Assembly (NCBI GenBank): GCA_035297385.1
Contig: DATGZD010000035.1
Location: 1-29,858, forward strand
Reading direction: 5' to 3'
DNA from: UBA11855 sp035297385
GTDB taxonomy: Archaea > Thermoproteota > Bathyarchaeia > Bathyarchaeales > Bathycorpusculaceae
DNA: 29,858 bases
Every line of letters begins with the position of its first letter. Position 1 is the first letter of the stretch. The position numbers and the translations under genes were made by a program. The notes under the pieces were generated by a model. It was not told the DNA's origin and ran no database searches. It saw only the letters and a program-made list of their open reading frames with translations. This document shows, piece by piece, positions 7,764 through 16,121 of the stretch.

Positions 7764-8099
7764 ATGCCACTCTTTCACGGACATAACAGTGAGGAAAAAC
7801 TGCGTTGCCCCTACGAAGGATGTGGTAAAAAGTTTGAGAAACCCACTGTTTTAACTGATCTTTCAACAGTTCTAAGATCCTCTTACTATGCATGTCCTCA
7901 TTGCATGTCACGATTAGACATAACTGTAGAAGGCGAAAAAATTAAAGATGTTAAAGCAACAGACTATCCACGAGTCTTCGATTCCCCCGCTAAGTGTGCA
8001 CATTTTCATGGTTCTTTGAATGCTTTACCTGAAGGCGTTCCCTTACCAGATGAATGCTTGATCTGTCCAAAAGTGTTACAATGTAACCTACGAAAATAG
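7764..8099 (+). CDS. Small zinc-ribbon protein of unknown function
   Basis: A 111-aa protein from the ATG at 7764 (MPLFHGHNSEEK); the open frame runs further upstream, but that part would lie in the tRNA 3' flank and looks non-coding. Cys residues fall in two groups: C15/C20 with C44/C47 (CPYEGC and CPHC), consistent with a zinc ribbon, then C78, H80, C98, C101 and C107 (KCAHFHG and CLICPKVLQC), which may form a second metal site. The C-terminal CxH...GxL...PdeCLiCpk...C arrangement recalls a motif in many archaeal regulatory-type proteins. The family cannot be named with certainty. It is a single gene downstream of tRNA-Thr. Confidence 0.7.
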   Translation: MPLFHGHNSEEKLRCPYEGCGKKFEKPTVLTDLSTVLRSSYYACPHCMSRLDITVEGEKIKDVKATDYPRVFDSPAKCAHFHGSLNALPEGVPLPDECLICPKVLQCNLRK

Positions 8100-8200
8100 T
8101 TAATTAATTAAAGTTCTAGGCGACGCTTTAACTCACGCCTCCACACGCGCGCTAACGACTGATAGCTTCAACCAACCCATTATCAACCTAACAAAAAACA

Positions 8201-8208
8201 AAATATAT
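8201..8208 (+). promoter_or_regulatory. Candidate TATA box of the secreted TED-like protein gene
   Basis: AAATATAT sits about 80 nt before the ATG at 8286. A start site ~25 nt downstream would give a ~55-nt leader holding the purine-rich ribosome site AAAGGAGAAGGGAGAAG. Inferred from composition and spacing only. Confidence 0.35.
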
Positions 8209-8285
8209 CGAATTTGGACACAGACAATATATCTTGGCGCTCAATCCGCTTTTTTACAGCGATTCAAAGGAGAAGGGAGAAGATT

Positions 8286-9083
8286 ATGAATAAAAAGAAA
8301 GTTGCAGTAGCCGTACTCTTCTGTTTGATAGTCTTAGGAGCTTTTGTTGCTCTAACAAATGCATCTGTCTCACTCAATTTGCCAGCAACTGAAGTACAGC
8401 TAACAGTCAAAGATGGCACAGCATCCTACTTCGTATCCACATTAAGCGGTGTACCAGCAGGATTCAGTGTTCATAATGGAGTGTATCCATGCTGGTGTGT
8501 AGATCGCTCGACAAACATGGAAAGAAATGTTTCCCATGACATACTATTATTCTCAAGCCTTAAACCGCCAGAAGAATTGGAAGATAAGGATTGGAATGCA
8601 ATCAATTACATTCTAAATCATAAACAAGGCAGCATGTTGGATGTTCAAAATGCCATATGGCATTTCAGCGATGACCTCGCACCTGTCAGCGCAGCCAGCA
8701 TGGCAATGGTCGAAGCAGCACAGAACAACCCAGACACAATCATAGGTCCAATCTTAGCAGTCATATGCATGCCACAAGATTATCCAAGAGCTCAAATATC
8801 CATCATAGAAGTCAGATACATACCCGGTCCCTCACCAGGATTCTGGAAGCACAATCTTAATGTAGCAAATGGGGCTCCAGGATCATACAGTTCTCCATAT
8901 GACGGAGCACCACACGTAACCCTTAGTGATATGCAGGCTTTGACAACAGCAGCTGGATACTCATCATTTGCCGACGCATTAGCCGATTTCAATGCAAAGG
9001 GACCAGGAAGCGATGTCATTCGATTAGCCGCAGCAAACGCTTTTAACGCAGCAGCAGGCTTCCTGCCATATACAGAAGACTAA
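8286..9083 (+). CDS. Secreted protein with thioester-domain-like region and FWKxN/H C-terminal module
   Basis: A 265-aa exported protein. Residues 1-27 form a Sec signal peptide (positive MNKKK, hydrophobic core, NAS end). Residues ~30-180 resemble the thioester domain (TED) of surface adhesins: a Cys motif YPCWCVD (C71) and, after NAINYILNHKQG, the Gln motif DVQNAIWHF (Q121). In known TEDs such a Cys and Gln form an internal thioester used for covalent attachment to targets. The C-terminal part begins PGPSPGFWKHN (~180-190), a motif often found in secreted repeat proteins, and ends without a membrane anchor. The ATG at 8286 follows a strong AAAGGAG site; an upstream in-frame TTG would bury the signal peptide and is rejected. 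The TED call is a pattern match that I could not test. Confidence 0.75.
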   Translation: MNKKKVAVAVLFCLIVLGAFVALTNASVSLNLPATEVQLTVKDGTASYFVSTLSGVPAGFSVHNGVYPCWCVDRSTNMERNVSHDILLFSSLKPPEELEDKDWNAINYILNHKQGSMLDVQNAIWHFSDDLAPVSAASMAMVEAAQNNPDTIIGPILAVICMPQDYPRAQISIIEVRYIPGPSPGFWKHNLNVANGAPGSYSSPYDGAPHVTLSDMQALTTAAGYSSFADALADFNAKGPGSDVIRLAAANAFNAAAGFLPYTED

Positions 9084-9109
9084 ACACGGCTAAACTACAG
9101 ACTATAAAC

Positions 9110-9128
9110 CTTTTTTCCTTTTTTTTCA
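9110..9128 (+). terminator. T-rich terminator after the secreted protein gene
   Basis: CCTTTTTTCCTTTTTTTTCA begins about 26 nt after the stop codon. Poly-T stretches of this kind end transcription in archaea without needing a hairpin. A 13-nt palindrome (ACTAAAATTTAGT) overlaps its end at 9128-9140. Confidence 0.55.
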
Positions 9129-9270
9129 CTAAAATTTAGTCCATAGATATATGGCTAATTTTCTTCTCTAGTAGCTAATGCGAGTTGAGTTGGAATAATT
9201 ATCAGAGTGTCTTGCACAAAATTCTTAATTAGTTGTTACGTGCTCAATAGTTGCGTTCGAGGAGTTAGAT

Positions 9271-10338
9271 ATGGCAAAATTAGACTTTGGTGGAATCAAA
9301 GAAGATGTTGTAACTAGAAAGGAATTTACTGTTGAACAAGCACAAAAAATTCTAAAAGATGAAATTGTCGTCTCACTTGGTTACGGCATTCAAGGTCAGG
9401 CTCAATCATTAAACATGCGAGACAACGGCATAAAAGTAATCATAGGTCAAGAAAGCACAGGTGTCTTTAAGAAAGAATGGGATAAAGCAATCGCTGATGG
9501 ATGGAAACCAGGCGAAAACCTGTTTCCGATGGAAGAAGCAGCTAAACGTGGAACCATCAAAATGTTCCTACTTACTGATGCAGGACAGAAAGCAGTCTGG
9601 CCAACGATTAAGAAAACTCTCAAAGCAGGCGATGCATTATACTTTAGCCATGGTTTCAGTATAGTCTACAAAGAACAAACAGGCGTCATCCCACCTGCAG
9701 ATGTAGATGTAATTCTTGTCGCTCCAAAAGGTTCAGGAACAAGCGTGCGACGCAATTTCATTGACGGCAGCGGCATCAATTCCAGCTTTGCAGTGCATCA
9801 AAATGCCACAGGTAGAGCAGAAGAACGTGTTAAAGCTATAGGTATTGCCATAGGATCAGGTTACCTATTTCCCACTACTTTTGAAAAAGAAGTTTACAGT
9901 GACTTAACAGGCGAACGAGGCGTCTTAATGGGTGCATTAGCAGGAATCATGGAAGCTCAATACAATACATTACGTGAACATGGTCATAGTCCGAGTGAAG
10001 CTTTCAATGAGACTGTTGAAGAACTTACACAGAGTCTAATCAGATTAGTTGATGAAAATGGAATGGATTGGATGTACTGCAATTGCAGTGAAACAGCACG
10101 TATTGGTGCATTGCGTTGGCGGGACCGTTTTCGAGATGGAGCCAAACCATTATTCGATTCACTATACGAGCTTGTAGCAGCTGGTGAAGAAACGCGCATT
10201 GTTTTAGAGCGAAGCAAACAAGCAGACTACAGACAAAAACTGGCAGATGAACTCAAAGCCATGGGCAACAGTGAAATGTGGAGAGCAGGCGCAACAGTAC
10301 GATCGTTAAGACCAGGCAGACAAAAAACAAAACCTTAA
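9271..10338 (+). CDS. ilvC: Ketol-acid reductoisomerase, fungal Ilv5-like type
   Basis: Branched-chain amino acid enzyme that isomerises and reduces acetolactate or acetohydroxybutyrate with NADPH and Mg. The Rossmann motif is SLGYGIQGQAQSLNMRDNG (36-53). Catalytic positions include H127 in YFSHGF, D211 and E215 in SDLTGERGVLMG, and E247/E251 in NETVEELTQ. The segments VAPKGSGTSVRR, INSSFAV, AIGSGYLF, REHGHSPSEAFNETVEELTQSL and MDWMY...SETARIGAL follow the yeast Ilv5 pattern rather than the usual bacterial/archaeal class I pattern (GYGSQGHAxAxNLKDSG, PKGPGH). The ATG is preceded by GAGGAG. No ilvB, ilvN or ilvD is in the window, so the pathway is split. Length of 355 aa is normal. Confidence 0.93.
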   Translation: MAKLDFGGIKEDVVTRKEFTVEQAQKILKDEIVVSLGYGIQGQAQSLNMRDNGIKVIIGQESTGVFKKEWDKAIADGWKPGENLFPMEEAAKRGTIKMFLLTDAGQKAVWPTIKKTLKAGDALYFSHGFSIVYKEQTGVIPPADVDVILVAPKGSGTSVRRNFIDGSGINSSFAVHQNATGRAEERVKAIGIAIGSGYLFPTTFEKEVYSDLTGERGVLMGALAGIMEAQYNTLREHGHSPSEAFNETVEELTQSLIRLVDENGMDWMYCNCSETARIGALRWRDRFRDGAKPLFDSLYELVAAGEETRIVLERSKQADYRQKLADELKAMGNSEMWRAGATVRSLRPGRQKTKP

Positions 10339-10445
10339 CCTGTATTTCTTTTTCCATTTCATTCTTTAGTTAATGAACACCCTTTAGTTCTGTTTTTAGT
10401 TTACGGTAAATCTATAGTTTCTATTCTTAGGAAACTGAAGTTAGG

Positions 10446-10491
10446 CTTTTATACATAAATTTGTTGAGCTGTAGCCAATTGGATGGCTACC
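10446..10491 (+). promoter_or_regulatory. Candidate promoter and operator of arsB (20-nt dyad)
   Basis: A TATA-like TTTTATACATAA (10447-10458) is followed by the dyad GTAGCCAATTGGATGGCTAC (10471-10490): perfect 7-bp arms, 6-nt spacer, with a smaller CCAATTGG palindrome inside. The dyad covers the expected transcription start and ends 7 nt before the ATG. This is where a repressor dimer, or an mRNA hairpin over the start, would block expression. Confidence 0.5.
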
Positions 10492-10497
10492 TAAATA

Positions 10498-11838
10498 ATG
10501 AATTACTTACCTATGGCTGCTCTATCGGTATTTGCTTTAACACTTTTCTTGATGATTAAACGCCCATTCGGTCTACGTTTAGGCTACACTGCAGGTATAG
10601 GTGCTATATTATCATTGTTACTTGGTACGGTTACGTTAACTCAAGCACTTCAATCATTTTTAGACATATGGGATGCAGCATTAGCTTTCATTGGGATTGT
10701 AGCATTATCAGTAACGTTAGATGCAATGGGTTTTTTCCGATGGGCTGCGTTACGAGTTGTACACTTAGCACATGGGAGTGGATTAAGACTTTACTTTTAT
10801 GTTTCTTTGCTTACGGCTGCAGTAAGCATACTTTTTGCAAATGATAGTGCAGTGTTAATTTTAACTCCGATCGTACTTGAAATCATAACTTGCTTAGGCA
10901 TAACTGGAAAAGGCAAGCTTGCCTACCTCTTCAGTGCTGGATTAATAGCGGATACCGCTGCCATGCCCCTGATCACCAGCAATCCGATTAACATTGTGAG
11001 CGCAGATTTTTTCGAGTACAGTTTTGTCACTCATCTGACATACATGGGACCGGTCGCAATAGCGACAATCGCGAGCAGTCTACTACTAGTTTATTTATTC
11101 TTTCGAAACCAAATTCCAAGAATCTACGATGTGACCTCCGAAGAGGTATTAATAACAAATAGGTCCACAATCTCTTCTCGTCTCCTAAAAATCAGCTTTG
11201 GAACGCTTGCGGCAATCGATGTTGGTTACGTCTTGACTTCGCTAAATAGAATTCCAGTCTCACTTGTTATTTGCAGCGGTGCAGTTTTTCTATTAATTGT
11301 TTATTGGCTTACCTTGAAACACAACTCATTGAATGATGAGAGTAAAGGATTAGTTGGATTAGCCAAGGACATAAACTGGGATATCATACTCTTCATGATC
11401 AGCATCTTTCTTGTAGTTCAAGGCTTAAATACAGCAGGTGTAACGAACCTATTGGCTTCTGCACTTTCTACAACAAGTAAATTTCCATCTTTTCTGGGTA
11501 TTTTTGCGCCAAGCATGGTCGTGACGGTTGGTGCAAGTTTTATGAATAACTGGCCGATGACGATTCTAGGGTTACTAAGCATTAAACAGTTGACAGTGGA
11601 TGGAACAGTATTTACTGGATTAGTCTTCAGCAACATAATAGGTAATAATCTTGGACCTCACTTTTTCCCGTTAGGTTCCTTAGCTATTTTAATGTGGCTT
11701 GAAACAATACGGCGAAAAGGCGTTGAAATTAGCCTCAAAGAATACTTAAAAATTGGTTCAGTCTTATCTATCGTTGAGGTAGCCATAGCTTCTATTGTTT
11801 TATGGGCTGAGTTAAGTGCGTTTGGGCTTAGCCTTTAA
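10498..11838 (+). CDS. arsB: ArsB-family arsenite efflux transporter
   Basis: Inner-membrane carrier of 446 aa with about 11-12 hydrophobic helices, of the ArsB branch of the ion-transporter superfamily. Conserved ArsB segments are seen in order: LDAMGFFRWAALRV, LFANDSAVLILTPIVLEI, GLIADTAAMPLITSNPINIVSADFFEY, NWDIILFMISIFLVVQGL, SFMNNWPMTILGLLSI and IIGNNLGPHFFPLGSLAILMWLE. The expected job is export of As(III) or Sb(III) using the ion gradient. There is no arsA ATPase, arsR regulator or arsenate reductase nearby, so it would act as a secondary carrier alone, and other anions remain possible. The ATG has only a weak ribosome site and lies just after a dyad. Confidence 0.88.
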   Translation: MNYLPMAALSVFALTLFLMIKRPFGLRLGYTAGIGAILSLLLGTVTLTQALQSFLDIWDAALAFIGIVALSVTLDAMGFFRWAALRVVHLAHGSGLRLYFYVSLLTAAVSILFANDSAVLILTPIVLEIITCLGITGKGKLAYLFSAGLIADTAAMPLITSNPINIVSADFFEYSFVTHLTYMGPVAIATIASSLLLVYLFFRNQIPRIYDVTSEEVLITNRSTISSRLLKISFGTLAAIDVGYVLTSLNRIPVSLVICSGAVFLLIVYWLTLKHNSLNDESKGLVGLAKDINWDIILFMISIFLVVQGLNTAGVTNLLASALSTTSKFPSFLGIFAPSMVVTVGASFMNNWPMTILGLLSIKQLTVDGTVFTGLVFSNIIGNNLGPHFFPLGSLAILMWLETIRRKGVEISLKEYLKIGSVLSIVEVAIASIVLWAELSAFGLSL

Positions 11839-11952
11839 TTGTAATTTTTCAACAGACCCTTTGAGGAATTCTGATGAAAGCAAGAATTCTGGTACATAAT
11901 GTTTTAATTCTCCCCGTCGAATTGAGCCTAACTGTGGAAGGTTACTTAAGAA

Positions 11953-14766
11953 ATGGTCACTTTAAACTTGGATAAGATTTTCAACCCAAAGAGTATCGCT
12001 ATCGTGGGTGCAAGTGATGTAGAGGGTTCAGTTGGTTTTGCTATCGTAAAAAATCTTACCCAGCAAGGCTACGCTGGCAAAGTCTATTACGTTAATATTA
12101 GAAAACCAGAAATTCTCGGTGTAAGAACATACCCAACAGTAATGGAGGTCCCTGAGACTGTTGATTTAGCCATGGTTGCTACGCCAGCTAAGACTGTCCC
12201 TGATGTTATGGAGGAATGTGGAAGGGCAGGGATTAAAGGTGCAATAATTGTTTCAGCAGGTTTTAAGGAGATTGGTCCAGAAGGTAAAGTCTTAGAACAG
12301 AAGGTTCTGGAAAAAGCCAGAAAATATGGCATACGAGTAATTGGGCCAAATTGCATAGGCGTTATGCGTCCAAGAATAAACCTGAACGCTACCTTCGTGA
12401 ATAAAGTGCCTAAGCCTGGAAAAGTTGCTTTCTTATCGCAAAGTGGAGCATTAGGATCTGCTATTCTTGATTGGGCAATATCAGAGAATATAGGCTTTAG
12501 CAATTTTGTTTCTGTAGGCTCCATGATTGACGTGGATTTTGGAGACCTAATTGATTATTTCGGTACTGATCCTCAGACCAAAAGTATACTCATGTATGCT
12601 GAAGGTATTACTGAGGCTCGAAAATTTATGAGTGCCGCTAGACATTTTGCTAGGACAAAGCCGATAATTGTCGTGAAATCTGGTAAGTTTAGTGAGAGTG
12701 CTAAAGCCGCTGCTTCACATACGGGATCACTTTCAGGGGAGGATGCAATCTACAATGCTGCTTTCAAACGTGCTGGTGTTGTACGAGTGGATGAAATTGC
12801 TGATTTGTTTAATTCTGCTGAAGTTTTAGGAACGCAGCCTTTGCCGAAGGGACCTAACTTAGCGATTATTACAAATGCAGGTGGACCTGGCGTCATGGCT
12901 ACGGATGCTCTGATCGCTAGGGGTGGGACACTAGCGAAGTTGAGTGAGAAAACCATGGATACCTTGAATAATGTTTTGCCTCCTTTCTGGAGTCATGGTA
13001 ATCCTATTGATGTCTTGGGCGATGCACAGCCTGATCGTTTTAAAGCTGCGATTGATGCTTGCTTGAAGGATGAGAATGTTGATGGTATTGTTATTATTTT
13101 CACGCAGCAGGGTGTCGTTGATAGCTCAGCCGTTGCCAAGGGAATAGTTGAAGTAATTGCAGATAGACACTACCATGACAAGACTATCTTAACATCTTTT
13201 ATGGGTAACGGTGCGGCGCATGAGGCAAATCGAATTTTTAACGCTAATAATATCCCAACTTACTCAACTCCTGAGCAGGCAATCAAAACATACTTAACAA
13301 TGTATCAATACCAACGCAATCTTGACATTATCTATGAAACTCCTGAGGAATTGCCTGTAAGCGCTGCTCCTCCGAGACGTCCAATCAACGTTATATTCCG
13401 TTATGCTGCTTTAGAAAATCGTGAAGTATTAACTGAGGATGAAGCTAAACGCGTATTGAAATACTACAATTTTCCAGTAGTGGATACTGCAGTTGCCAAT
13501 AATGTTGATGAAGCTGTACTATATGCCAAGATGTCTGGTTTTCCAGTAGTGTTAAAGATTCTATCTCCACAAATTGTGCATAAAAGTGATGTTGGAGGAG
13601 TAATTCTGAATGTACATTCAGAAGCAGAGGTTCGAGAAGCATTTGAAACCTTGATTCAACGTGCCACTGCTTTCAACCCTAATGCACAGATAATAGGTGT
13701 AACTGTACAGCCTATGGTTGAGCGCAAAGGTTATGAAGTAATCGTAGGTGGAAAAATGGATCCAGTTTGGGGACCAACCATACTCTTTGGAATGGGTGGT
13801 GTTGGTGTAGAACTCTTCAAGGATTATTCAATAGGACTTCCACCTTTGAACACAACGTTGATTCGGCAAATGATGAGTGAGACAAAAATCTACAGACTTT
13901 TGAAAGGTTACAGGAAAGCTCCGCCGGCTAACGTCAAAGCTTTAGAGGAGACTCTACTGCTTTTCTCACAGTTGCTTGTTGATTATCCACAGATAAAAGA
14001 GATTGATATTAACCCGTTGCTCATTAATGAAAAAGACGCTTGTATACTCGATGCCAGAATAGCTATTGACAAAGAAAAAGTTTGCCAGAAACTTGATCCA
14101 CACGAACATTTAGTCATCAGTCCTTATCCTAAGAAGTACGAGTTGTTCTGGACTTTAGAGAACGGGCAACAAGTCCTTCTTAGACCCATTAAACCTGAGG
14201 ATGAACCAATGTGGCTAGAGATGTTCCAAAACTTCTCAGAAGAATCCATTCGATACCGCTTCTTTGGAATGCTCAAGGATACACCGCATGAAGTCCGTGT
14301 TCGGTATTGCAACATAGACTATGACCGAGAAATTGCAATAGTTGCGGAGACAACAATCGAAGGGAGAAGACGAATACTTGGCGTTACTCGACTCAGTGTT
14401 GAATCAGACGGCAAAAGCGGCGAACTAGCTTTTGTTGTAGGCGATAAATGGCAAAACTTAGGGTTAGGCACAAAGATGGTAGACTATGTGCTTGACATAG
14501 CCAAAGACATGGGAGTAGAAACTGCCTTCTCCATCATGCTACAAGATAATTATCGAGCTTTAAGCTTAACAAAGAAGATGGGTTTCACTTTGGAATATTG
14601 TACAGATGGCACGGTAAAGGGCGTCCTCGACTTAAAAGACGAACTCTTCCAAGAAAGCTGTCTCAAAATAGAAAATAGAGAGATTACAAATATCCAAAAA
14701 TCTGAAGCTTCACCACCGAAACAGAAGGCTGAAGCTAAACAAAAAGCAGTTCCTACTCCAGCCTAA
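11953..14766 (+). CDS. ADP-forming acyl-CoA synthetase fused to GNAT acetyltransferase domain
   Basis: A 937-aa multi-domain protein: CoA-binding Rossmann domain (~8-130, FNPKSIAIVGASDVEGSVG), succinyl-CoA-ligase-like domains (~145-460), ATP-grasp domain (~486-700, with FPVVLKILSPQIVHKSDVGG and EIDINPLLI) and a C-terminal GNAT domain (~735-885, VLLRPIKPEDE and the acetyl-CoA loop DKWQNLGLGTKMVDYV). The phospho-carrier His of the ADP-forming family is kept as H256 in AASHTGSLSGEDA. The first three domains can make ATP from acetyl-CoA or a related acyl-CoA. The order with GNAT is that of bacterial Pat/YfiQ protein acetyltransferases. It may therefore be a synthetase, an acetyltransferase, or both. 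A Lys/Ala/Pro-rich tail ends the protein. It stands alone, with AAGGTT before the ATG. Confidence 0.9.
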   Translation: MVTLNLDKIFNPKSIAIVGASDVEGSVGFAIVKNLTQQGYAGKVYYVNIRKPEILGVRTYPTVMEVPETVDLAMVATPAKTVPDVMEECGRAGIKGAIIVSAGFKEIGPEGKVLEQKVLEKARKYGIRVIGPNCIGVMRPRINLNATFVNKVPKPGKVAFLSQSGALGSAILDWAISENIGFSNFVSVGSMIDVDFGDLIDYFGTDPQTKSILMYAEGITEARKFMSAARHFARTKPIIVVKSGKFSESAKAAASHTGSLSGEDAIYNAAFKRAGVVRVDEIADLFNSAEVLGTQPLPKGPNLAIITNAGGPGVMATDALIARGGTLAKLSEKTMDTLNNVLPPFWSHGNPIDVLGDAQPDRFKAAIDACLKDENVDGIVIIFTQQGVVDSSAVAKGIVEVIADRHYHDKTILTSFMGNGAAHEANRIFNANNIPTYSTPEQAIKTYLTMYQYQRNLDIIYETPEELPVSAAPPRRPINVIFRYAALENREVLTEDEAKRVLKYYNFPVVDTAVANNVDEAVLYAKMSGFPVVLKILSPQIVHKSDVGGVILNVHSEAEVREAFETLIQRATAFNPNAQIIGVTVQPMVERKGYEVIVGGKMDPVWGPTILFGMGGVGVELFKDYSIGLPPLNTTLIRQMMSETKIYRLLKGYRKAPPANVKALEETLLLFSQLLVDYPQIKEIDINPLLINEKDACILDARIAIDKEKVCQKLDPHEHLVISPYPKKYELFWTLENGQQVLLRPIKPEDEPMWLEMFQNFSEESIRYRFFGMLKDTPHEVRVRYCNIDYDREIAIVAETTIEGRRRILGVTRLSVESDGKSGELAFVVGDKWQNLGLGTKMVDYVLDIAKDMGVETAFSIMLQDNYRALSLTKKMGFTLEYCTDGTVKGVLDLKDELFQESCLKIENREITNIQKSEASPPKQKAEAKQKAVPTPA

Positions 14767-14767
14767 G

Positions 14768-14793
14768 AAAAAAAAAGACGATGTTAAGAAAAA
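14768..14793 (-). terminator. T-rich terminator of the minus-strand hydrogenase operon
   Basis: A9 followed by AAGAAAAAGAG on the plus strand reads as T-rich on the minus strand, just beyond the hydA stop codon. It lies in the 38-nt gap between this operon and the convergent acyl-CoA synthetase gene. Confidence 0.5.
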
Positions 14794-14804
14794 GAGTGTA
14801 GCCT

Positions 14805-16121
14805 TTAAACGAAATGCACTGTCAAATAGTGTGTTGAACAAGAAATACATGGATCATAAGCTCTTACCAGCATTTCTAAGTTCAATTCTATTTCTTTTGG
14901 TGTTTTGTCCAATATTGTTGGTAGTAGCGCTTTCATATCGAGTTCAATGTTTCCATGGTTTTGGTTTGTGGGTATAATACAGTTTGCTTTGGTACATGCA
15001 CCTTTCAAGTTATAGGTATAATCATGGAAAAGTATACCTCTTGGTACCTCAACAGCGCCTATACCTCGCCCCGCTTTGACTTTTATGTCAGGCTTGAAAT
15101 ATTCAGGTTGAGTTTTTAATCCAGCAGCTTCGATTTCATCGATTAAGCGGATGGAGTCTTCAACACTATGTACGACCTCTACAAGTTGTGCGATGCTATT
15201 CATGAATGGATTATGACAGACTGGTTTTAGATTAAAGAGCGCAGCAGCTGCTTTTGCTCCCGGAGATAATTTATCGTAGTTGAGGTTAAACCTCGCTAAT
15301 GCACCGACCATGTAGGATTCGCGTTTGTGTTTAGCTCTTTTTGCGGTCGAGATTGGTACGATGTATTCATTTGTGAATGAGAGATATTCGGATATGGGTG
15401 CTTTTCCAGTGTCAGTTGATGCTAATTCGCCATCATATAGTGCATATTCATCGGGATTAGTTAATCCTATGAATTCAGTTTCTCGGTTAAAATCAGGCAA
15501 CTTTGCTGCTAGATTCTTGAATAAACCTGCAATGGTTTGAATGCTTGGAATAGAGTCGCTAAGTCCTTTTCTTATTTCTTTTAACTCTTTCATCGTAGGA
15601 AGCTTCGAGAAGCCACCTGGAATCAATCGTTGTGGATGGGTGGTTCTTCCGCAGAGTTTATTGGACATGTCGTTTGCGTGTCTATGTAACCGAATAACTG
15701 TTTTCACTTCTTCTGGGTGTGAAGATGCTAATGGAATAACGGAACCGACACCCAACAAATCGGGCAAAACTAAGTAACCTAAGTGTAGAATGTGACTTTG
15801 TAAGTTTTCTGCATGTAACGCGAGTTTTCTGAGCTTAACGTCTTGTTCACTTATGGGTATACCCATGGCTGCCTCTGTTGCCTTCAATGATGCCAAGGTG
15901 TGTCCAATGCTACAGATTCCGCATATACGCGAAGTAATATGATGCAATTCATTGTGTTGTCGCCCGAGAACCATAGCCTCGAAGAATCGTGGGGCTTCTG
16001 GAACTGCCCATTCGCATCTTTCAACTTCGCCTTTTTTCACGTTTACAAATATATTTCCATGTCCTTCGACTCTGGTTACATAATGGACTTTTAGATCTAA
16101 GTTTTGGTTTGAGTTTTTCAT
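14805..16121 (-). CDS. hydA: [NiFe]-hydrogenase large (alpha) subunit, group 3b-like
   Basis: Catalytic subunit carrying the NiFe(CN)2CO site. The N-terminal ligand motif is RICGICSIGH (C67, C70, H74). The C-terminal motif is DPCISCSTH (C425, C428, H431), followed by only seven residues (YLTVHFV), a very short tail for protease cleavage. The N-terminus VHYVTRVEGHGNIFV is typical. At 438 aa it matches cytosolic NAD(P)-linked sulfhydrogenase-type large subunits. Its ATG overlaps the small subunit stop in an ATGA, so the two are translationally coupled. Third gene of a beta/gamma-delta-alpha operon, which supports group 3b over 3c or 3d. Confidence 0.92.
   Translation of the reverse strand: MKNSNQNLDLKVHYVTRVEGHGNIFVNVKKGEVERCEWAVPEAPRFFEAMVLGRQHNELHHITSRICGICSIGHTLASLKATEAAMGIPISEQDVKLRKLALHAENLQSHILHLGYLVLPDLLGVGSVIPLASSHPEEVKTVIRLHRHANDMSNKLCGRTTHPQRLIPGGFSKLPTMKELKEIRKGLSDSIPSIQTIAGLFKNLAAKLPDFNRETEFIGLTNPDEYALYDGELASTDTGKAPISEYLSFTNEYIVPISTAKRAKHKRESYMVGALARFNLNYDKLSPGAKAAAALFNLKPVCHNPFMNSIAQLVEVVHSVEDSIRLIDEIEAAGLKTQPEYFKPDIKVKAGRGIGAVEVPRGILFHDYTYNLKGACTKANCIIPTNQNHGNIELDMKALLPTILDKTPKEIELNLEMLVRAYDPCISCSTHYLTVHFV

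Noticed and set aside
7485..7784. 99-codon minus-strand open frame
   Set aside because: It runs antisense through the tRNA-Thr gene (its CCLQGSR part is the tRNA complement) and has no family-like sequence.
8119..8141. AGGCG/CGCCT inverted repeat after the zinc-ribbon gene
   Set aside because: Short stem with a 13-nt loop and no following T-tract, so not a convincing terminator.
8214..8285. Upstream extension of the secreted protein to a TTG at 8214
   Set aside because: It would place 24 polar residues before a perfect signal peptide and span the ribosome site.
9128..9140. 13-nt palindrome ACTAAAATTTAGT after the secreted protein gene
   Set aside because: Noted with the T-rich terminator; low-complexity AT sequence and no second copy seen, so no separate claim.
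11866..11891. GAATTCTG repeated directly 18 nt apart before the acyl-CoA synthetase gene
   Set aside because: Only 8 nt long and containing a common palindrome; chance is a sufficient explanation.
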